Position numbers and translations under genes: made by a program. DNA of 64,000 nt from Daphnia pulex (taxonomy: Eukaryota > Arthropoda > Branchiopoda > Diplostraca > Daphniidae). Below, piece after piece: positions 50,001 through 62,331 of the stretch. Within the stretch, counting starts at the first letter, position 1. Every line of letters starts with the position of its first letter. The stretch is from NCBI RefSeq assembly GCF_021134715.1, contig NC_060019.1:682001-746000 (forward strand). The letters are read 5' to 3'. Below the pieces are notes generated by a model. It was not told the DNA's origin. It searched no databases and saw only the letters and a program-made list of their open reading frames with translations.

Positions 50001-53000
50001 GCTAACCCTGTGATTCCTCTCTTCCGCCCTAAAGGGGGGTGTACGTGGAATTCGTCTGGCCAGCCGGCGTGCGTTCTTCTTCTTTCACGAAAAAAAAAGA
50101 AACGGACCCACACACACTACACGAGAAGAAACAACGGGACTGGAGAGAGAGTGGCCGGGAGATAAGAAAGAGATATCGGTTGGAATCAGTGCGGTCGGGC
50201 AAAAGACCTCAGCGCTCCTCCTCCTACCACCCCAATCCGCTCGAGGGGGGTGTTGGCTGGGCAGGCTGGAGGAGGAAGTAGTACACAACAACTCAGCTGC
50301 CGATGAGAAAAAGAAGAAGAGAAAACTCTGCCGGCCGTGACGGAGATGCAATACAAGACCATCGACCCCCTTCAATTCTCTCCAAAAGTTTTGGCAGATG
50401 AAATAAGAAATAAATAAAAAAGAAAAGAAATAAAACACCTTTTTACCTTTAGCGTTCAACAGACCACCTCCCTCACCTCTTTTCTAAAGAGAAATTTCCG
50501 AGACGAGTCACTGTTAACACAGAAACGTTCGTCACGACTTGGACTTGATTGCTCATTTTCTATTTTACTGTTTTGATTATTCAGTGTAGCTTGTTTCTCT
50601 TCAATCTGTTTTCTATTTCGATTGAATCATCTACATTGTGAGACCTGAACCACCTGTTCCTTCCTAACCATTGACGATTTAACTGCACCAATCAACTCGC
50701 GTTGATATTTTTAGACTTTTACCGGAGCCTGGACCGTTTGATTTCACAAGTCAATTGTATTTTCCCTTGGTAATTTCATTTCGATTTTTGTATTTCCCAT
50801 ACGCGTTCGTTTTGAGCAATGGCGTAATGCTCGTGTGCCATCAACGGAGCCCAGAGAGAAGTCAACAACAAAACGTTTAATAGTCCGGGTGCTGGGAATG
50901 TGTCGAAGAAACCCAGCTCACCATATCCAGAAAAATGTTTGGTCGGCGGATGATTTTTCACCGCTGCATCAGAGCAACGACCATTTAATACAACAACAAC
51001 CGCTAAACTTCCTCCTACTACTCTTTATCGAATCATTACAACACCTGCGCAGCCCCCTTACAATCGAGAGATTTTTTCATTTCATTAACCAAATTCCCCT
51101 CTCCATTTTTTAAAAATAAAAATTCGACAAAACGAAGTGGGAAATCGAAAGTCACACGCAAAAGACAACGTCCTGGCAACGCGGGACTTCCGGGGACTTC
51201 CGAGTTGTCGACAAACAAGGTGTCGAGATTTCACACGATGCCAATGCACCTACTGATTTTCTCGCTCAAAGAAGCAGCCACCAAAACATCAACGAACAAA
51301 CGAGGCTGGCGCCAAATTTGAAAAACCCAAAACGAGCGAAATGCCGTGTCAAAAATACAACCTGTCACTGCATATTATTATATTTCCCGGTCGAATGGAA
51401 GAAGCTGGAGAAGCGTAACGGTAAACATCCTCCTCCTTTTCTTTGGTTTTGACAACTTTTAAAAAAATCCTTAAACATCCAATCAAATAGAAAAGAACCA
51501 AACACACACACACCTACATGGTGGTGGTGGTGTCGGTAGGAAAAAGCAGAGAGTGGAAAGAGGGTTGATAACCTTAGGCCGAACAAGAAAAACAGCAGCA
51601 GCTGACGCGAGTTCTCTACGCACCAATGACGCTCGCTCGCTCACAAGTGGTGATGCTCCGTTATATCCATCCAACAACCCCCGCCGGGTAGAATTTAGAA
51701 GAATACATTCTTCTTCTCTTTCCTTTAACTCTCTCTGCCGAAGAAAAAGAAAGATTCCAGATGACTCTTGAAACACATGGTGGATGCCGGAATGGAAAAC
51801 AACAAAAATGAATGGCCAAAACGGCACTTTTTTCAAACGGACGTCATTTAATCTCCGCACACAGCCGAGAGAGAGAAACGCTTTTCTTCCTGCTGTGTCA
51901 CATAAGGGGGGAAGGAAAGTGATGCGCCAGCGAAAGAAACGGGACACCCAAAACGGGACAGATTTGTTCTTTGACTAACGGAGATGATTGACGAGGAAAA
52001 TGGCAAGGAAAATGACGATAACTCGAATGTGCGTCAACTGAAACGGTCGTTGGCAGTTGTCACATATGCGACAAGGTGGGAAGAGACAAAAAGAGAGAGA
52101 AATGTACCTCATCTCGTTTGTGGGCTTTGGCCTTATCCCAGTTGCGGTTGCAGTTCTCGTAGTTGATGAGCAGAGCCGTGCGTCGGTTGAGCATCAGCTG
52201 CTCGTTGGCCAGGTATTGCAGGTACAGGTCCCAGATGCAATAGAAATCACACAAGCCTCGCTGCAGTCCGTCTTCCGTCAAATCCTAACGTGTTTGAGGT
52301 GGACACAGGAGAAAATGGAAGCCCAGTCAATCGACCAAATTTCTCCATTCAAAGTCTATAATGAGCTATGACGCCCAGCGGCCACAAGAATGTAATCATC
52401 CTACCTGGATATTTAAAAATGAATCTGCCATTTTGGAATGCAGACGGTGATGGATGAGACCCGTTTCCTGCTGGTAGCAACTCGGGGCGTTCATCGATAA
52501 CGCTGTGCACAGATGCTTCAACTGTCCGATGATTTCTAATGGAAAAAAGGAATAAGAAAACCCGCATTAATCCACGCATGAACCAGTTTCTCGTGTCTAC
52601 AATTGAAATTGTGTTACTCTTTTCCGAATAGATCACGGTCAGTACGGCGTTCAACGTGGTTTTCAAATGGACAGAGTAGTTGGCTGACCAGTCGCGTTCG
52701 TTTTGAAAGAATTCTTCAATGTCTCGGTGGGGGACTTTGGCCGGCTGGGAAGACCCCGAAAAGCTCTCAGCAATTTTCGAGAAGAAGCCTTTGCGCCCTG
52801 ATTTCTCAGCCATCACATAAGTCGGCGATAGGAAATCCGCCAGGGCTTGCGACCTCCCCAGAATGGGGTGAGAAGAAACCAACTGGAGGTATCTAGGAAG
52901 GAAAAACACAAAAAACATGTATTGGATCGTGTGATTTATGTCAGTTAGTGAGAATATGATTACCTTTCAACCTGTTTCCGATGGATTATGGGGGCTTCCA

Positions 53001-53382
53001 GAAAACTTTCTTCGTACTTGGACTCTATGGGTGGTGGCAATGGTGGGAATATCATGCCACCAAACTTTTGGCAATCGAGAATCAACCGGTTGAAGGCCTC
53101 AAACTCCTCTGCACTTCTGGTCACCTCCCACCCAGAGTCTCTGCTTTCGGGATCATTGAGTCTGGAGATTCTGAACGTCAAGACAGAGGAGTCTGTGGTG
53201 GCACGGATACCCTTGACTTCAAACACGGGACCCAGATCTTCCACAGGCATTGGACTAGAGGCTGATGAGCTGGAACCGCTCGTCCCAGTTTGCACACTTT
53301 CATTTTCTGACCTCACATCCTGTGCCAAACAAGACTGCTCTTTGGATACCACTTCATTAGCAATTGTAATGCTTCCATCCAT
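44083..53382 (-). CDS. Snx6: SNX5/6/32-type sorting nexin, PX-BAR (413 aa)
   Basis: Endosomal membrane-bending protein, part of the SNX-BAR (retromer/ESCPE-1) coat that forms recycling tubules. Six exons: 53382-52964, 52892-52618, 52535-52405, 52284-52108, 45315-45250, 44256-44083; all phases agree, and 413 aa fits the family (about 405). After a Ser-rich start, a PX domain runs from about 50 to 165, with FEVKGIRATTDSS and the proline loop MIFPPLPPP typical of SNX5/6. Then SGRKGFFSKIAESFSG and DIEEFFQNERDW lead into the BAR coiled coil, including LLINYENCNRNWDKAKAHK and a C-terminal helix (AFQKQRVQEMRLNLTQLAR). The long intron between exons 4 and 5 (52107-45316) holds a complete gene on the same strand. 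Confidence 0.92.
45993..49673 (-). CDS. Mucin-like single-pass membrane protein nested in a Snx6 intron (1226 aa)
   Basis: An intronless frame of 1226 codons; the first in-frame ATG is at 49673 and gives a signal peptide (MLRVIVVLLAVAAGLASA). The ectodomain (about 20-905) is low in Cys and rich in Ser, Thr and Pro, with Thr runs (about 420-460) suited to O-glycosylation, a His-8 run near 165, and acidic Tyr motifs such as EEYEYDDEE and YEDYEDY. One transmembrane helix (about 910-933, ILIGTFGGLSLLFLCAVGL) is followed by RCRKRR and a cytoplasmic tail of about 290 residues, rich in Ser/Arg with SPESPRTP, DLPPKR (SH3-type) and a Gln-5 run. The topology suggests an adhesion or signalling receptor; no family is recognised. 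Strict codon periodicity over 3.7 kb and few stops argue for a real gene. Confidence 0.85.
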   Translation of the reverse strand: MLRVIVVLLAVAAGLASAESADAEEVVTARSDKSIFTIRVDQKGSSYIIHPDLSRMEAEALLMASRANSTSFFYNVTGLTAESSSAEEGRASPNYQTTSSSKFLEALLSNIKTSTPPMVPSTDQATARHDTEWVVHNGDAISVEDVTHKVFHAATNRVSAQQTHHHHHHHLRHPLLGAMPVVHKPEQLIPSSLVKAHQPPPPPPGAGLPTSTAHTTTMSRPVIEKRIGAMPPLPARTQSASPPRPVRPATTTTATTRRTTTPSTTTVQRAEDPNLRSIQAKPEEEQEFYYEEYEYDDEEPTSTTQKSTTTKLSRIPSSSTLTKKATIVSLPARPLPSTSTERDRAPPPGMAYIPLNKVLANKNGILTLSKINTTLPPLTTWRLPEYTIKTGGSSLGGNSVNSSSLLTKTEPMSSSSSTTKPTTTTTTTAKTTTKSTTSTTTSRPTTTTTTKVKSTTESFDLADFFARVAGEAGELLMEPSIPAANTRPNAESSILGTLFSSQTDKKRKDGPEEKVRLNNNSGRPSGNLRPPQRSGSVHNLNRPGLFSAFNPPPFHPESIQRGNPEAHPKFPVATGGFRPMVESGKNEKRNDEVGHHARPNTDALIPLYASPERPALAGIVRVTEPPGEVDVITAPSQWNLIVKSSLTSSDKSKPPPDVPIPAVSLSHRHGYIIDEVESSEGSESVVDHESDTLGGDGLMQHQDSPSRLGVAIDYDSPQTASGEGVKSHPSTAAPPSDYVSYEDYEDYADEPLPEPVVNRTTSNFDRRKLVIPEAVPTTTAPSKLPPPPYGVFNLGDMEEESSPPPAGASSSEEMEGFGAAFPELISNSVRRLGAPTSIPTNPPRGDEQPPRHYLDVEEKRPEVFQSEQAIDAYDKKFRTVEVDANTPVNTTTLPHDSFGSGHNSSASGELSGAALTYILIGTFGGLSLLFLCAVGLTIRCRKRRFMFSTFATSVMRGRRGGQDLESQSGSPNALTGRRIANQTMASAGSVSKGELAGEAATHKLGSWFTGRNSVSSLHGGSQVSRGTRKLRSEVALPRTTPNTPGGRASSSGNKTVTTRAYFTDGRTGSTRDLITTNSSTTSASSDTSGAETPDVHSPESPRTPHRNSWLHTSYSMKDRGNSLSELRDSSYYCLTRDQGDEVSSDGERPRSTSATVRSPLHHFRSAEGLDSIESIPPDLPPKRQQQQQRFSMGDSMSTVDPMGSHLTIQTEASVTSNWGSVEDRLI
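49674..52104. other. Rest of the Snx6 intron upstream of the nested gene
   Basis: This should contain the promoter of the nested membrane-protein gene. It has short CA and GGT repeats near 51500-51535. No further exon was found. Confidence 0.4.
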
Positions 53383-55059
53383 TTTTCGGTGAAGTTATGA
53401 AAACGAAGTTAACGTTGTTTTTAATCAATAAACTGCGATAAGAAGAGATTTGTTTTTAACAACCCATCATGAAACTCATAAATGTAATGTATAGTACCAA
53501 TTAAAAGATGGTGAAATGGTCAATGGTTGTGGTGCAATGCAGTTTCATCACACTTGCATTAATTCCAGTGTATAAGGCAAAGGACCGTGAACGAAAAAAA
53601 GAAGTAAAAAGAGATTCTCTACGTGCCAAAACTCCAGAAAAGATCACTTGTGTTTATGTCTAACTGGTCTAACTCAATGGGCATGGAGAAGCAGACGACG
53701 CCAAGTCAGATGCGGCTTCAATATGGCCGCCGATTTCGGCGGCAAATTCGAATCTTCCACTACTCTTGCGCAGTCTAATATATTGATTGAATTAAACGAA
53801 AAGAATTGTTTATCTTTTAAATGTTCAAGATTGTATTTTTGAATAGAATTCGCAGAGAGAAATGAATGTCTCCCCGCTCAACTATACAGACGAAAGGATA
53901 TAAATCACGACGTACGTATGGGTACGGTTGTTGGGTGAGGGGGGGAGGGAGGTGCGCCGGGTAACTGGGCAGGAGAGAAACGGTCAACTGGGGCGAGAGA
54001 TTTGTGGGTTGTGCGCGAGGGCTAAAAATGGGAGGGGGAAACGGGAGGGGGTCGACCATAAAGACTCGTGTTTGTTAATGAATAATAATAAACATTCAAC
54101 CCAAATAATTCAACATTGATGAGACACACACATCACATCTCACGGGTGTAACAGATTTGTTTTTGTTTTCGAAATCGCAATGGCAGTAGCGAAATATTAA
54201 TAGATATATACATATATATATGTTTGTAGATATATATATATATATACTGTATGAATGTATGAAAGAATATACACTGGCCAGCTCCTAAACAAGAACATGA
54301 ATAATAATAATGCAGATATATAATATAGTATAGTATCGTTATACTCTCGCTAATTGACAAAATCCACCTTTTTTAAAAAATTGATTTGTTGTTGTCGTCG
54401 ACACAGCACACAAAAATTGATGATGATCGACATTCAAAATACAAAACGATTAATATATAATATATATAATAATAATATAGACTCGTTGGACAATCATTTT
54501 TGTTTTGTTTGTTTTTCAAAAAAGATGTAGAAAGAGAGGAGAGACAGAGAATAAAAACAGCGAATATGACAAGTCGTTGATTGCGCACATCATTTTCCAA
54601 CGCGAACTTAAAACCCAAACTTTGGTGTTTTATCTTGGAATGTCTAAAACTTTTTCAAATACAAAAATGTTGGGGCGATTCGATAGCCCCAGAAAACAAA
54701 AAGAAATAAGTGTGTGTGTGCCTGTCTTTAGCGATTCAACAATGATTACAAATTGCAATTCAAAAAACGGCTCGTTGAACAACAACAACAACAAAAAGGA
54801 GAGTTATATAATATAATAGATTTTGTTTTGTTTGTTTTGTTTTTTAAATAGAAAGGAACACTGATTGTTAACATTTTTACTCTGCATCCCCACTCTGGCA
54901 GGTGTTGCATGTTTTGCGGTTCCAAAGGTCAAATATGTATAACAACAAAGATTTATAAGAATTGCAGCTCAACAACAAGAACAACAACATCAACAGCCAT
55001 TTTTTGTTATTTTTTTTTCGTTTTTGTTTTTGGGCGGGAAATTTGAAAACAAAATTGTC
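53383..55059. other. Snx6 upstream region and RhoGAP 3' region
   Basis: Contains TA-rich microsatellites at about 54206-54246 and 54450-54480, and purine-rich stretches near 53936-54055. No gene seen. Confidence 0.45.
54206..54246. repeat. TA microsatellite
   Basis: Imperfect (TA)n runs interrupted by CA and TGTTTG. Confidence 0.8.
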
Positions 55060-58000
55060 TCAGACGAATCTTGGAACTCGATCGGCGCCGGCCTTCTTGA
55101 CGCTGCTGGGACTGGTTCCACTACTTCCGCTAGTGCTGGAGCTACTACTGCTGGACGAGCTGCTACTGCTGCTGCTGGACGAGCTGCTAGAGCTTTCCAG
55201 GATCGTCTGCGAGGAGGACATCGTCGTCAATGTCGACACTGTAGAACTGTAGGTGGTGGTTGCCGAGGAGACGCTCCTGACGACCGCCGCCGATGACCTG
55301 TGACCGAAGACGTGAGCAAATTCGTGAGTGAGTCCGAACGGAACGGCCGCCAGATCCGAGACGGCCAGAGCGGCAGCAGCGCCAGCCATATTAGTAGCAG
55401 AGGAAGGACTAGAAGTGCACCGGCCTCCACCCATCATCAGCACACTCTGTTAATCAATCAAACACGTCCACCTTTTTGAACCTGGAATGTCTCATTTAAA
55501 CCACCACGCCCCGGAGATGAAAGAAACAGAGCTAGAGCTACAGCAGCTATACAGCACAGTGAGCGGACCGGCCGGTTAGATCAGAAATAAAATGTGTGTG
55601 TGAGTGAGTCAGGAGAGAAAAAAATAGGAATGAAAAAGAAAAGAAATCAAAAAATTGGTTTTTGATTGGTTAATTTTTAAAATATATTAATCAGCAAAAA
55701 GTTAAATTTGGTGTGAATTTGGCGCCAGGAGAAAAGAGAAAACAAGCAAGTGGTGCGTCCAGCAATTTTTTGGTTAGAGCTCAATCGAGAAATGAATTAC
55801 CTTGACGTTGGGCTCGCCGGACAGCGATTCGACCAGGGTGGTGCCACTCTGGGGCCCTTCCAGGACCGTGACGACGCCCCTGGACGAGGACGACGAAGAT
55901 GAAGAGGAGGACGACGACTCGACCGAGGCCAGAGACGCCGGCCCGCAACTGTTGGTGGCGGCGTTCCAGTTGGGACACGAGGCGGCCGAGGGGACTTGAA
56001 TTTTGACCCGGTTCTCGTCGCACTGCGAGACCCGGTGACTGGAAATCGAAGTGAACGACATGTCCAGGCGACCTGCAAGAGAGAAACGTTGAAAAGCGAC
56101 TGACGCCACCAATGTCTAAACATCCGAGCAGCTAAACACTTACCGTCGACTTCGTCGTGACTGCCGGGCAAAAGTCCGGCCCGCTGGGCAGAGCCCAGGG
56201 AGCCTTGGTCGCTATGCTGAGTGCCACGCCCACTCGATCCGGTCGAGTGCGACTCCCAGCTGTGATCCGAGTCGATGGAACTGTCCATGAACGGATTGAC
56301 GCAACTTGGTTTGACCTGCAATCAAATAACGAGGGGGGGGAATCAGACAACAACCACAAATAAAACACAAAAACAACCGTTGCTATTTGCTCGTGAAAAT
56401 TGATGATATCAAAAGAACTTTTTTTTATACCAATGACGACGCCTGGACCGCAGGCAACGAGTGACTGCCCAGTGTCTCGGCTTCCGACAACTGGGCGCCG
56501 CCGGCGGTGGTGGTGACTCCGATCGACTCGGTGGTCGACTTCTTCCCTCGACTAGTGGGCGTGATGGGGTGCACTTCTTGATCTTGACTACTCAGCAAGT
56601 TCAAATCCACCTGGATAATTTTATAAGATTTAAAAATTTAAGTTGCGAAATGAATTGTATCAATTGATATTCAAAGTCTTACTCCTTCCAGGCCGTGATA
56701 ATCTTTCAGCGAACTCTTGAAGATTTTGGGGGCCGAGCCGCTGCGCAAGTAGCCGGGCAATTTCCGTATTTTACTCGAATCGTCCGGTAGGAGGAAGTCG
56801 GGCAAATCGTCGTCGGAAGTCGCACCAAGTAGACCTTCTTCTAAAAACCAAATCAAATAAAATTCACAAATTAAAAATTAATTTCCTCGTATAAACGTTT
56901 TTCCACTGTCCGGTCGAACGGACGGTTACGGTAAAATCTTTTTGCTTGAATGTTTCACGAATTCGACCTCAATCGAACAACCGCAATCCGCAGTTACAAC
57001 CAGGAGAAATAAAAGAATAAAATACAACAGTACTAATAACATCCACCCCCTCCAATCGCAACGAGTAAAAATCCCTTCAGAAACAATTAAACGCATCCGG
57101 AGCCCGTTGCAGCAAAGTCTAATTGAACGGGAATAATCCGTTATGGATCCCAGATTGGTCCATCGTTAAAACAAACTAATCGATTCCGTTGGAAAATCAT
57201 CAAAATCAATTGGCCAGAAAAATGATTTTAATTTTTGTTTGGGGTTTTACCGGACAGGGGGTCGATGTCAATCGAATGGTTGGGCGTTTTATCGGCGACG
57301 AAGCCGGGCAGGAGGACCTCCTCGCGGAGTTCGCCGGCCAGGTGCTGTTGACTGCGCCGGTCGGCCGGCGTCGAGATGATGGTGGCGGCGTTGCTGGCCG
57401 CGTGATCTCGATCGGCGGCGTCCCTCGACTTTGAGCGGTGCTTCTCCAGGAACGAGATGGAGCGGACGACGGGCACTTTGGACAGCAGCGACGAGGCCGT
57501 CGAAGTATTGGTGGAAGAGGACGAAGATGAGGAGGAGGAGCCAGGAGCCACCACGGCTGGCGACTCCTGCTGGTCCGCCACTTTGGGCGATTGAGCGGAT
57601 GATCGGTGAGCTGGGCTGCTGCTGCTGGCCATAAGGGCGGCAGAGGCGGCCGATGCCGATGAGGAGGTGGACATCAGAGACGTCGAGGCCGGATCGGGCG
57701 GCCCGAAAATTATGTCGGCGTGTTCGATGAGCAGTTCAATCACTTTGGTCTGATGGACCGTGTCGACGAGCGACGAGAGCGTGGCCGATCCTTCCGACGT
57801 CCTGAGCAGAGTCGGACCGAAGACAATGCCCAGGTTGGAGGCCGGCATGTTGTTGGACTCGCACTCGCCCGACACCCGCTTCAGGTGGTGCATCAGAAAG
57901 GCCAGCGTGGCGTAGTGGTGCCTGGGCAACTTGTGCACCAGCTCGTTGAGCTCCTCCACTCCGGGCGCTGAAGTGTCGGCAGACGGGCCCGTCCACTCCC

Positions 58001-61000
58001 TGGCCACGCGGATAAAGTCCGGGTAGAGCCTCGACGTCAGCAGGGCCTCGGGCAATTGGCGCAGGTAGAGCTTCAAGACGTTGGCCACCACGTTGGGATG
58101 AATGTCCGTCAGATCGACCAGATCTGCCCCGTTCTCAAACGACTGGCACAGTTTCTCAACCTTGGATTTCACGCCAGAAACTCGATACAATCCCTTGGGG
58201 GCAAGAATTGAATAAAAGAAAAGTAAATCAGAACAAAATTCGAACCAAAACTGGTCGCTGTGCGCCAAAACGTCCGAGACGTTGACAGCTAATGAGAGGA
58301 AATAAATAAAATAGAAAGGAGTTGGTGGTACTTTGATCTGAATGCCTCGGGTGTCGATTTCGTTGATGCATTTGGCGAGCAGGTGGGGCACTTGGGTGCC
58401 CGTCTCGGCCAGGTGCTGGCTCAGATCGACGCCGAAGGTGGTCATTTTGCGCGGCAGCCGCTTGTGGCCGCATTGGATTGTCAAACTTTCTAGACATTTC
58501 TTGTGGCAGCCCAGCCCGCACTAATCAAAAAACGAAATTGAGGTTAAGACTGGGCAGAATCATTCTTTTAGTGATAGAAAAATACCTCGATGCATTCGGC
58601 TCCTTGGAAGTAGACGTACGAGTCGCATTCACGGCAGCGCGAGGGCGTCTTCAACTTGCGAAAGGTGTGCGTGACGGCCGCTTTGGACATGCAGTGGCGA
58701 CGGTTGGCGCTGTAGCCCAGGTAATTGGCGTCGGCCTCCGGGTCGGGTTCGTTTTCCAGCTCGTCGCCAGATGAAGCTGGGACGAGCCGCCTGGCCGGCA
58801 TCATGGGGCTGGCCGTCGGTGACGTTTCCCGGCTCTTGGCGCTCGGGTTCGATTCCACAGACTCCGTGTCGCTGCTGACCTGGGTGACGACGTTGCCTGG
58901 CGACTGGCCGGCCGACGAGACGGCCGAGGCGCTCCAAGCCTTCATTGGACCTCCACTTTGGACTCTATCCTTGCCTGGAGTGGAACAAGTTAAGAGTCGG
59001 TGAGTCACACACTTGTGCAAATGGCAATCAAGCCCAAAAAGAAGGAAGAGAAAGTGTTTGAAAAATTTCTTTTGGGCATATACCAGCACTTTCGCTGAGG
59101 TCTGCACTCAGGGAGCCGTTGGACTTTCTCTCCTTCTCTGACACTGTCGACTCTTCAGAGTAAGGTTCAAAGGTGTAGGGGCCCGGGGATGTGCCACCAG
59201 GGCTTCCTGCAGTGGCCGTTGGGGTGCTGTCTCTGCTGGGCTTGCTGGGTAGGGGCATCCTCCTGATGAACTCCATGTACTGCGAGCCTGGCTCGTACAA
59301 TCTGCTGCTTTCGCACAAAGTCTGAAACTGGAGAAAGCCAAAACGTCCATCAGACTGGCCACATGCCAACGGCAAGCACCAGACAAGCCAGAACTGTACC
59401 TGAACGGGTGCAGGAGCGGAAACAGTGTGTTGAAGTTGGAAGTAAGAAACGGTAACAGCCTTCATTGTCTGATCACACTGCAGCATCAATTCGCGGACCT
59501 GCTGCAGCACTTGACTTTTGACTCGCAACAACTGGCCATGCCTTTCGTTCGCCTCGCAGACACTGGCCTTGTAAGTGGTCTCAGCTTCCATAGCCTGTCG
59601 TAAAAAAAAAACAAATGATGAAGAGAAAAAAAAACAAATCAGACAAACGTTCACGTCAAACCGGTTGGCATCAGTCAAGCCAAAACAACCAAAACGCCAA
59701 CACGAAAGTGCGTCGTGCATCGGCGAGTGCGTTTCTACCTGGAACGAATCATGATGATTGCGAATAGCAGGACGTGGAAAAAAAAACAAACAACAACAGT
59801 TATTAACCTACATATCCCCGTCGTATAGAGAGAGAGAGATTACACTTTACATCTTGGCTGTTTCTCTTTGACAGAAAGTTGTAGAAGACGAGGGTGGCTG
59901 CTAAACAGCGACCCGGACGTCTGCTGACACTACTGCGCTTTTTCGATTATTTGAGAAAAAGATTCAATAAAAATCCACCGCTAATGTAAAAACTTGTCGT
60001 CATTTTTCATTTCGAGGAGAGCCAGGAAGTGTGTGGTGGTTGTTTGCGTGATGGCGACATTAGATATTACAAAACAACAAACTCAACAACAACAACAACA
60101 CAAGTGTGGGCGGCCATTTAATAACTTCACGCTCGGCGAGAGAGCTTTTGCGTGCGTGTGTTTTTTGGCGAAAAAAAAAAGCCAAAGGTCCGTGAAAAAT
60201 AAAAGAAGAATTTCCAACCCACGCGTGAAACACACGGAACCGCCAAAAGAATTGGAAAAAGTTAAAATAAAAATAATAAGAAATATGGAAATGAAACCTT
60301 TTGGAGGGCATCCTCTTCCGTCTTTTTCCTCTTGTCCAGCTTGGAGGCTTGTTCGGCGGTGGATGAGGAGGACTCGGCGGCGGACTCGGCCCTCTGGGCC
60401 GCCTCTTTGGCCCGCTCCCACTCTTGCTGGCGCTGGACGTAGAGGGCCTTGGCCTTGCGCAAGTTGCCCACCGACTCTTGCATGCGCTTCAACTCGCGGT
60501 GCCACATCTCTTTGATCTGTTTGCGGCAGCGTTCGTGCTCGTTCCGTCTGGCCGACAACGGCTGTGCGTGAGTCATGCCATCATCACGAGAGAATCAAAT
60601 AGACAAAAATAAGATCAAAGACATCAATATAAAATAGAAGATTTCCCAGTGAGAATCTTCAGATTTGATAGTCGGACAACTATTGCCGTGATTGCGCAAT
60701 TTTAGTTTGTGTTGATTACCTCGAGGAATTTGTGGCCGGTTAGTAAAGAAGTGGTCGACTGTGCCGAATTGCTGTTGTCAATCTCCCGGTCCATGGCCGT
60801 CATGTAAATGGATTGGAACGGCAAATAACACTAAATAACCAAAAATAAATGACGATTAATAATTTGGCAACCTTGGAGCGAAACCCCAATTTGATATCCA
60901 GTCTAGTTTTAAATCCAGTCGATTGAATTATCAATGAGACCCTTATTTTTCACCTTGAAATGGCGCCATCTTTTTCAAGTGCAAGGACTTTTTGATAAAA

Positions 61001-61579
61001 GATTGCCAGACGATAACAAAACAAAACGAATATGTACACACACACTGGGCCCGGCGGCATACCAGACGGGCGTGAATTGATATCTGCGCGTATATAATCC
61101 GCTCAACAACAACAACAAGGAGGAAAATGCATATGCCAAATGTCTGAATTGGTGTATCATACCTCCTCTTTGAGAGCGGATTTCATGGTCTGTGCCAGTT
61201 TGGCCACATTCTTGGCGAATTCGATTTCCAGGTTGCACCTTTTCTCCACGTAGGTCATGATGTCTTTGGCGTATTTGGACCAGAGTTTGGCCCGGTGCAG
61301 GGCCACTTCGACGCCTTGTTCCAGTTGCAAAAGGACGGCGTCCATCTGGACGCCCGTCAGGTGTTGTTGCGGCGTCGTAGACGGCTGGTTAGTCTGCTGG
61401 TCGCCGGGCGAGCCTGGAAAGATGACGGAAGTCACCGAGTCCGATTTGCTGGCCGTCGTTGTTCCTGGGTCGGCCAGCAAGGCGCCGTTCTCGGCATCCG
61501 ACGGGATGTTCTCGCACGACTTGGTTTTACTCGACACGGACGAGCTGGCCAGCGAAATGTTGCTGTCCAAATCGCCCAT
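55060..61579 (-). CDS. F-BAR/C1/RhoGAP protein, ARHGAP29/45-GMIP-SPV-1 type (at least 1306 aa)
   Basis: Cytoplasmic membrane-associated GTPase activator that switches off Rho. Exons: 61579-61163, 60830-60720, 60561-60298, 59594-59400, 59327-59084, 58974-58586, 58520-58332, 58193-57251, 56840-56683, 56610-56431, 56315-56144, 56072-55801, 55446-55060; all phases agree. The F-BAR coiled coil covers about 60-330 (WSKYAKDIMTYVEKRCNLE, FQSIYMTAMDREID). A C1 zinc finger follows at about 513-562 (HTF...CREC...CGLGCHKKC). RhoGAP then spans about 570-770, with arginine finger Arg607 in GLYRVSG and NNMPASNLGIVFGPTLL. A long Ser-rich tail with poly-Ser runs ends the protein. The first exon has an acceptor at 61596 and stays open upstream of this ATG (reading VSEYL), so an additional 5' exon and start probably exist. 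Confidence 0.92.
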
Positions 61580-61595
61580 TAGGTACTCGGAAACC

Positions 61596-62331
61596 CTGGA
61601 AATAAAAATACAAATAATTCAAAACATTTTCATTCACATCAGTCCAAATGGAGAATATAATTCTAGTTCATTTAATTCTATAAAAAGACACCAAATCCAG
61701 TCCACCAGATTTTGGCGAGCTGGACATTTGATATATAATAAATTAGTTTTTTCTTCTGTCGACTGATTTAAGATATTAAAAATAAACCGGTGTGTAAAAG
61801 GATATTCGTTATTTGTTTTGGTCATCGGTGTCGTAATAACCAGTCTCTAGGTCTTGTTTCTGGTTTTTGAATGGACGAAAAAAAAGAATAAAACGGGGAC
61901 ATTGCATAGGAAACAAGGTCAGTATGTTCGCCAGTCCTTGGCCCTTAATGCTGACTGGGCATGAATAACTTATTCATTTTTTTTTTTTCCAGACGAAAAA
62001 GAAGAAGAAAATCCAGTTGGCTATTAATTTTATTAACGTGGAAATTCCCTCACATGTTTCTCTCAACATGTTTAGTAATATAAAACCCTCGTTTTTTAAT
62101 TGCTCGTTGATTCTTGGCTATAAGGTCCACCGCGTTTCGCTTTGTGTCTAAAGAGCGGTAAAAAGTTCACCGTTTAAAAATATTTTATTTCCCACCTTTT
62201 ATTTTTACGAACCGAAATTTCAGAGTTGAAATAAGTTTTTAAAAAAATGGTTTAGTCAATTTTAATGACTGGAATTATTCACCAGTTATGTCAAATGCGA
62301 ATTTACGATAAAGAATAAGAAAAAAGAAGTG
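61596..62331. other. Upstream of RhoGAP exon, before the tRNA
   Basis: Likely intron or promoter of the RhoGAP gene. No coding exon with matching phase was recognised. Confidence 0.35.

Noticed and set aside
55024-55296. Plus-strand frames opposite the last RhoGAP exon
   Set aside because: They mirror the poly-Ser coding repeat of the true exon on the minus strand.
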